A stretch of DNA of 64,000 nucleotides, from positions 1 to 64,000 of the forward strand of contig NZ_JAFCLZ010000008.1 of the NCBI RefSeq assembly GCF_018130165.1, read 5' to 3'. Shown piece by piece: positions 59,585 through 64,000 of the stretch. This DNA is from Bradyrhizobium sp. JYMT SZCCT0180. Its GTDB lineage: Bacteria; Pseudomonadota; Alphaproteobacteria; Rhizobiales; Xanthobacteraceae. The notes below the pieces were generated by a model, which was given only the letters and a program-made list of their open reading frames with translations, ran no database searches and was not told where the DNA came from. The translations under genes were made by a program, and so were the position numbers. Every line of letters begins with the position of its first letter. The first letter of the stretch is position 1.

Positions 59585-61361
59585 GGGCCCCCCATTTTTT
59601 GCCGAGATAAGCCTCGATGACGCGGCTGTCGCGCGTGACCGCTTCCGGTTCGCCCTCGACGATCACGGCGCCGTGGTCGAGCACCAGGAAACTGTCGACC
59701 AGGCGGACCATCGCCTGCATCGTGTGTTCGATGATCGCGATCGTCATGCCGTCGCGGGCGAGCCGCTGGATGACAGCCACGACCTCGTTGGCTTCGTCAT
59801 GTCCGAGGCCCGCGAGCGTCTCGTCGAGCAGCAGGATACGTGGCTGTCCGGCCAGGGCGCGGGCGAGTTCCATCAATCGCAATTCCTTGGTCGTGAGTTC
59901 GCCCGCGATGCGCTCGGCGATATCGGACAGTCCGACACGGGCAATCGCATCGGCCGCCAGTTTCCTGGCCTCGGCATCGGTCTTGGCGCGCACATAGGCT
60001 CCGACCACGACATTGTCCGAGATCGACATGCGCAGGAACGGACGCATGATCTGGAAGGTGCGGCCGATGCCGGCCTCGCAGAGTTCGTGCGGCTTGCGGC
60101 CGGACATCTCGCGTCCGTCGAGCAAAATCTCGCCGGTACCCGGCCGCAGGAATCCGTTCAGCAGGTTGAACAGCGTGGTCTTGCCGGCCCCGTTGGGGCC
60201 GATAATTCCGAGGATCTCGTTTTGCCGCAGCTTGAAACTGACATCCTGCACGGCCTTCAACCCGCCGAAGGAACGCGACAGGTTACGGACTTCGAGGACG
60301 ACGTCGCCCGTCCCAGTGGGGCGTTTGGCCCGCGCTGGCGCCGGTGCGGCGGGGGCGGCAGCCGCAACCGGGGCCTCCGGCGCGCCCGGCTTCGCCGCAG
60401 CCGGTGGCGCCGACCGCTTGCGCAGGAAGTCACGCACTTTCCAGAACAGGCCCTCAGGCGCGAGCAGGATGACGCATATGATAGCGAGGCCGTAAATCAC
60501 CCCCTGAATGCCGGGAAAGCGCGAGCCCGCTTCGGCATTGAGCGTTTCGGCGAGCGGGATCAGGATCACCGATCCGATCACCGGACCCCAGACCGTTCCA
60601 ACGCCGCCGAACATGGCGACCGTCAGCGCCTGTGCCGACACCAGCATGCCGAACACGGATTGCGGGGTCACCACCAGCAACACGACGGCGTAGAACCCGC
60701 CGACCGCTCCGGCGATGGCGCCGCTGAGCGTAACGGCACGGAGCTTCCAGGCCAGCGTGTTGATCCCCGCGGCTTCCGCGGCGGCCTCATTCTGCTTGAT
60801 CGCCAGCAGCGCCATGCCGAAGCGCGACCGTTCGACCGCACGTGTCAGCAGGATGGTGCCGAGCATCATCGCCAGCGCCAGTAACGTGTAGAGCCGGTGA
60901 TCGGCGAACTGCATATAGGCGATCGGATTGTCGCGCTTGATGGGCAGCGTGACTTCCTGCAGGCCGAGCCACTCGAACACGTAGAGGATGGCGAGCGGGT
61001 AGGCCAGCATTGCCAATGCGAAGTAGTGTCCCTGCAGGCGGAAGGTCGGAAAGCCGATCAGCAATCCGGCGATACCGCCGAGAACGGCCGCGATGGGGAT
61101 CGTCACCCACGGCGACAGGTCGAAATGGATCTGGCAGAGCACGACGGTATAGGCGCCGACGCCGAAGAAGGCGGCATGGCCGAACGAGATCAGCCCGGTG
61201 TATCCGCTCAGCAGGTTCCACGACAGGCCGAAGATCGCCCAGACAGGAACCAGCGTCATCACCAGCTGGTAGTAGGAATTGGTCACGCTCAGCGACACCA
61301 CCGCATAGAGCGCGGTGAAGACAAGGATAGGCAGCAGCGATCGCCATCCGCGCATGGTCAT
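59571..61361 (-). CDS. Fused LivM permease and LivG ATPase
   Basis: The product has 596 residues. Residues about 1-315 form a LivM permease with about ten helices (WNLLSGYTGLISFGHAAFFG). A Pro/Ala-rich linker spans about 318-350. The ATPase half carries GPNGAGKTTLFNLLNGFLRP, GELTTKELRLMELARALAG and RILLLDETLAGLGHDEANE. The signature serine motif is altered to TTKELR rather than LSGGQ. The genes are separate in most Liv operons, so this is a gene fusion or uncommon arrangement. Confidence 0.92.
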   Translation of the reverse strand: MTMRGWRSLLPILVFTALYAVVSLSVTNSYYQLVMTLVPVWAIFGLSWNLLSGYTGLISFGHAAFFGVGAYTVVLCQIHFDLSPWVTIPIAAVLGGIAGLLIGFPTFRLQGHYFALAMLAYPLAILYVFEWLGLQEVTLPIKRDNPIAYMQFADHRLYTLLALAMMLGTILLTRAVERSRFGMALLAIKQNEAAAEAAGINTLAWKLRAVTLSGAIAGAVGGFYAVVLLVVTPQSVFGMLVSAQALTVAMFGGVGTVWGPVIGSVILIPLAETLNAEAGSRFPGIQGVIYGLAIICVILLAPEGLFWKVRDFLRKRSAPPAAAKPGAPEAPVAAAAPAAPAPARAKRPTGTGDVVLEVRNLSRSFGGLKAVQDVSFKLRQNEILGIIGPNGAGKTTLFNLLNGFLRPGTGEILLDGREMSGRKPHELCEAGIGRTFQIMRPFLRMSISDNVVVGAYVRAKTDAEARKLAADAIARVGLSDIAERIAGELTTKELRLMELARALAGQPRILLLDETLAGLGHDEANEVVAVIQRLARDGMTIAIIEHTMQAMVRLVDSFLVLDHGAVIVEGEPEAVTRDSRVIEAYLGKKWGAHAPN

Positions 61362-62308
61362 GTCCTCTCGACCATGCGCCCGAAGAAGCCTTGCGGACGA
61401 AAGAAAATGATCAACAGGAACACGACGAAGATCGCAGCATTCTGCAATTGCGTCGGCAGGATCAGTGTCGACATCTGCTGCACGAGGCCGATCGTCATGC
61501 CGCCCCAGAAGGCGCCGATGAGGCTACCCATCCCGCCAAGCACGACGCCGGCATACATGACGATGACGTACTCGACGCCGACAAAGGGATGGAATGGATA
61601 ATTGGTGGCGAGCAGGCCGCCGGCAATCGCGGTGATTCCGGTACCGAGCGCGAAGGCGATGCGGTGCGCGCGGTCGACATCGATGCCCATATAGGTTGCC
61701 GCGGTGGGGTTATCGGCGGCGGCGCGCAGCGATTTTCCGATCCGCGATCGCGTGATCATGAGCGTCAGCAGCAGCATCGTCACCAGCGAAACGACCGCGT
61801 CTATCCCGCGCGCCTTGTTGATGAAGACGCTGACGTCGTAAACCATCGGTCCAAGCTCCCACGCCGAACTCGACAGCGGTGTCCGGATCGAGGCCAATAC
61901 CGAGCCGAACACGAGCAGGCCGCCATTCTGCAGGATCAGCGCGATGCCAAGCGTCAGGATGAGCTGCGCATAGTGACCCTCTCCTTCGAGCGAGGAGGTG
62001 CGCATGCCTGATACGCGCGAGATCAGGGTAAGGTGGACGAAGTAACCGAACACGGCGAGCACCGGGCCGGCCAGCAGGATCGCGACAAACGGCCCGAAGG
62101 TGTTGCCGAATGTCGCCTGCACGCCGAACGCGGTGAAGAAATAGAACGCGGCATACATGCCGAGCATCATGAAATCGCCCTGGGCGAAGTTGATCACGCG
62201 CATGACGCCGAAGATCAGCCCGAGCCCGACGCACATCAAGCCGTACACCGCACCGATCAAGAGCCCGGCGGACAACGCTTGCAGGAAGCCTTCCAGTGCC
62301 TGGGTCAC
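61358..62308 (-). CDS. livH: ABC permease LivH-like (second system)
   Basis: The product has 316 residues, about eight helices. Family segments are LMCVGLGLIFGVMRVINFAQ and VVLGGMGSLIGAFWGGMTIG. Overlaps the LivM-LivG gene by 4 bases. A 115-bp gap separates it from the MmgE/PrpD gene, with AT-richer sequence that may hold a promoter. Confidence 0.92.
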   Translation of the reverse strand: MTQALEGFLQALSAGLLIGAVYGLMCVGLGLIFGVMRVINFAQGDFMMLGMYAAFYFFTAFGVQATFGNTFGPFVAILLAGPVLAVFGYFVHLTLISRVSGMRTSSLEGEGHYAQLILTLGIALILQNGGLLVFGSVLASIRTPLSSSAWELGPMVYDVSVFINKARGIDAVVSLVTMLLLTLMITRSRIGKSLRAAADNPTAATYMGIDVDRAHRIAFALGTGITAIAGGLLATNYPFHPFVGVEYVIVMYAGVVLGGMGSLIGAFWGGMTIGLVQQMSTLILPTQLQNAAIFVVFLLIIFFRPQGFFGRMVERT

Positions 62309-62423
62309 TGCGAACCTCGCGCGGGGAGGGAGGATTCGTGTTTGGTGCCGGCCATCGCTGTGGCTGTTTTCGCCATTCCCGGTTTGAACATTGTGTCCCC
62401 CATTTTCCGTATTTCGTTATCGA

Positions 62424-63821
62424 TCATGATGCTGGCCGCAGCCGTTGCTCTATCGGTTCAAGCCTGCACCGGGCGGCGATGAGGCGGCTGTCCGGAAGCG
62501 ATGTGCAATTGTCCACCAGCTCTTCGAGATGCAGGGCGGGCTTGTCGCCGATGACGTCGGAAGCAGCACGCCGAAAGCGGCTGCGGATTTCGTCCGGTGT
62601 GGCCGCGATCACGTTGTCGAGGCGGTGTTGGATAGTCTTTGCATTGCGCAGGCCAACAAGGACCTCGGCGCCCTGGTTGGCGGGGAATGCGGCGGTGAGA
62701 TCAGGCGCGCTTTGCAGTTCGGTCCGCTCGATCAGGCGCAGTATCCTGGGATCGTCGATATCAGCGTAGTTTTCTTCTTCGAGCGCACCGCGCGCCAGCA
62801 CGGCGGCGACGCTGAAGGGAATGCTCATCTTGGCCTGCAGCGCGTTGTGAAAGGGCCCTTTCGAATCGCAGCCGGGGTAACGGGCCGCGGCTTCCGGGAC
62901 GCGAATGGCAACGGTCGCGATGTCGTCCGATGATCGGAGTTGGCGCGCGGCGCGCAGGGCCGCCTGCGCTGCGGTTTGCGCGAAATTGCAGGCGGGAGCC
63001 GGCTTGTTGTAGACGGCCATGATTTCCGGCTCGGCGCCGGTGAACAAACGGATATCGTCGGGGGCGGGCCGGCGGCCGAAGGCGGCGAACAATCCGGCTT
63101 CGCCCTCAAGGATCGTTTCCGAAGCGAGGGCACCGGCTTCGGCCAATTCGATCGCCGCAATTGCGTTACGCGCCGCAAAACCGGGATGGAAGTACATCTC
63201 CGAGCCGCCCGCGCGCGGCCATTCGTTCAGGCCGGACGACGTGTTGGCGGCAATGGCAATGGCGCTGGTTGCGGTATCTTCGGCAAGGCCAAGGGCATAG
63301 CTTCCCGCTAGCGCCGCGCCGAGTGGCGTCACAAGACCGGTCGGCCGGTAGAGGCGGGCCAGATCGGCGGTAAAGAGCGCGCGGCCGATCTGAGCGCCGG
63401 CCTCATAACCGATGATCGCGGCGCCAAGGAAGGTCGCGCCGGATATCGGCGTTCGTTCCGACAAGGCGAGCAGGATCGGCCAGATCACCACGCCATGGTG
63501 GCAGATGCTGGCGGCGTGCATGTCTTCGCGCACCAGGCCGTGGCCCATGGTGGCGTTGGCGAAGGCCGCGTCGCCCGGCGAGGCGCGAGTGTGGGTGCCG
63601 ATGACGGTTGCGCCGTCCTTGACCTCGCGCGCGATGCCGGTCGCCTGGCGGCTCCACGGGTGATTGCGTGCCTCGAAGGCGCAGGAGAGAAAATCGAGGA
63701 GGCAGATTTTGGCCTTGGCTATGACTTCGGCGTCGAAACGGACGGGGTCGACGGCAAGCGCGGCGCGCGTCAGCGCTCGCGCCAACGAAACCTCGCCTGG
63801 TCCGGTCGATCCGATCGTCAT
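62424..63821 (-). CDS. MmgE/PrpD-family protein
   Basis: The product has 465 residues. The N-terminal all-helical domain has KAKICLLDFLSCAFEA and VIGTHTRASPGDAAFANATM. GLVREDMHAASICHHGVVIW is the conserved acid/His-containing motif. The family covers 2-methylcitrate dehydratase (PrpD), iminodisuccinate epimerase and aconitate decarboxylase. This member is a remote one, so substrate is open; a dicarboxylic or tricarboxylic acid is likely. Confidence 0.9.
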   Translation of the reverse strand: MTIGSTGPGEVSLARALTRAALAVDPVRFDAEVIAKAKICLLDFLSCAFEARNHPWSRQATGIAREVKDGATVIGTHTRASPGDAAFANATMGHGLVREDMHAASICHHGVVIWPILLALSERTPISGATFLGAAIIGYEAGAQIGRALFTADLARLYRPTGLVTPLGAALAGSYALGLAEDTATSAIAIAANTSSGLNEWPRAGGSEMYFHPGFAARNAIAAIELAEAGALASETILEGEAGLFAAFGRRPAPDDIRLFTGAEPEIMAVYNKPAPACNFAQTAAQAALRAARQLRSSDDIATVAIRVPEAAARYPGCDSKGPFHNALQAKMSIPFSVAAVLARGALEEENYADIDDPRILRLIERTELQSAPDLTAAFPANQGAEVLVGLRNAKTIQHRLDNVIAATPDEIRSRFRRAASDVIGDKPALHLEELVDNCTSLPDSRLIAARCRLEPIEQRLRPAS

Positions 63822-63848
63822 GGCAATCGCCCCTCGCGCGCCGGCCGT

Positions 63849-64000
63849 CTAGCCGCGCATTTCGACGCCGGCCCATTCCTCAAGCACTTTCGCGATCGAG
63901 GTGAAGTCAGATGATGCGCCGTACTTGGCATTGGTAATCGCGAGCATCTGCCTGACCACCGAACCGCAGACCATCGGAACACCCATGGCTTCGGCTTCAT
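63849..64000 (-). CDS. C-terminus of a 3-hydroxyisobutyrate-dehydrogenase-like oxidoreductase (N-terminus outside window)
   Basis: The last 50 codons read EAMGVPMVCGSVVRQMLAIT, then KYGASSDFTSIAKVLEEWAG and VEMRG. This matches the C-terminal end of the 6-phosphogluconate-dehydrogenase-like beta-hydroxyacid dehydrogenases, where DFT-xI and EEWAGVE are typical. The start lies beyond the right edge. It is 27 bp upstream of the MmgE/PrpD gene and completes the catabolic operon. Confidence 0.75.
   Translation of the reverse strand, partial: EAEAMGVPMVCGSVVRQMLAITNAKYGASSDFTSIAKVLEEWAGVEMRG

Noticed and set aside
1..64000. CRISPR arrays, tRNA or rRNA genes, insertion sequences with intact transposase
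   Set aside because: I saw no evenly spaced direct repeats with unique spacers, no tRNA-like cloverleaf with consensus arms and no transposase frame.

Overview
The window looks like a chromosomal accessory-rich segment of a Bradyrhizobium-type alphaproteobacterium (Nitrobacteraceae). The reasons are high GC, dense one-strand catabolic operons each with its own ABC importer, many Tat-exported solute-binding proteins, a DUF3551-like small exported protein, glycine-rich small exported proteins, and REP-like dispersed repeats. This is inference from gene style; no rRNA, tRNA or other taxonomic marker is present.

Layout. (1) 1-5.7 kb: a type I secretion locus with an RTX/Calx-beta substrate running off the left edge, a proline-rich membrane-anchored protein, the exporter ATPase, and a divergent HlyD-family adaptor. 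(2) 5.75-11.6 kb: a six-helix membrane protein with a 2Fe-2S domain and a degenerate class III cyclase domain, then a 1.5-kb stretch of repeats and a HlyD remnant, three unassigned genes separated by a 30-bp GTAG-headed repeat, and a GNAT acetyltransferase. (3) 11.85-22.3 kb: a catabolic cluster bounded by two MarR regulators, with two amidohydrolase-2 enzymes, a Rieske ferredoxin, an iron/small-anion-type ABC importer, a second binding protein and a Rieske oxygenase. (4) 22.4-27.2 kb: an alpha/beta hydrolase, malonyl-CoA decarboxylase and an MdcA-type malonate CoA/ACP transferase, divergent from a LysR regulator. (5) 27.2-37.5 kb: small exported proteins around an RND efflux pump, its adaptor and a two-component system. 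(6) 37.7-47.4 kb: a TetR regulator divergent from a molybdenum hydroxylase (FAD, 2Fe-2S and Mo subunits), a complete branched-chain-amino-acid-type ABC importer and a CoxG protein. (7) 47.5-49.9 kb: LysR and methylmalonate-semialdehyde dehydrogenase. (8) 50-52.5 kb: an MBL-fold hydrolase, an NTF2-like exported protein and LysR, apparently lower in GC. (9) 52.6-64 kb: a long minus-strand catabolic operon with a Bug-type binding protein, GntR, two SDRs, a carboxymuconolactone-decarboxylase-family protein, two paralogous binding proteins, LivF, a fused LivM-LivG, LivH, an MmgE/PrpD protein and the end of a 3-hydroxyisobutyrate-dehydrogenase-like protein.

How the parts work together. Most of the window is uptake-plus-degradation modules: a local regulator, a dedicated importer, and one or two committing enzymes (Rieske oxygenase, Mo hydroxylase, CoA/malonate chemistry). 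True substrates cannot be read from the sequence. The items most worth pursuing are the pseudo-cyclase with an attached ferredoxin, the type I secretion locus with an uncharacterised Cys/His domain in its substrate, the MdcA plus malonyl-CoA decarboxylase pair, and the Mo-hydroxylase/transporter/CoxG module under paired TetR operators.
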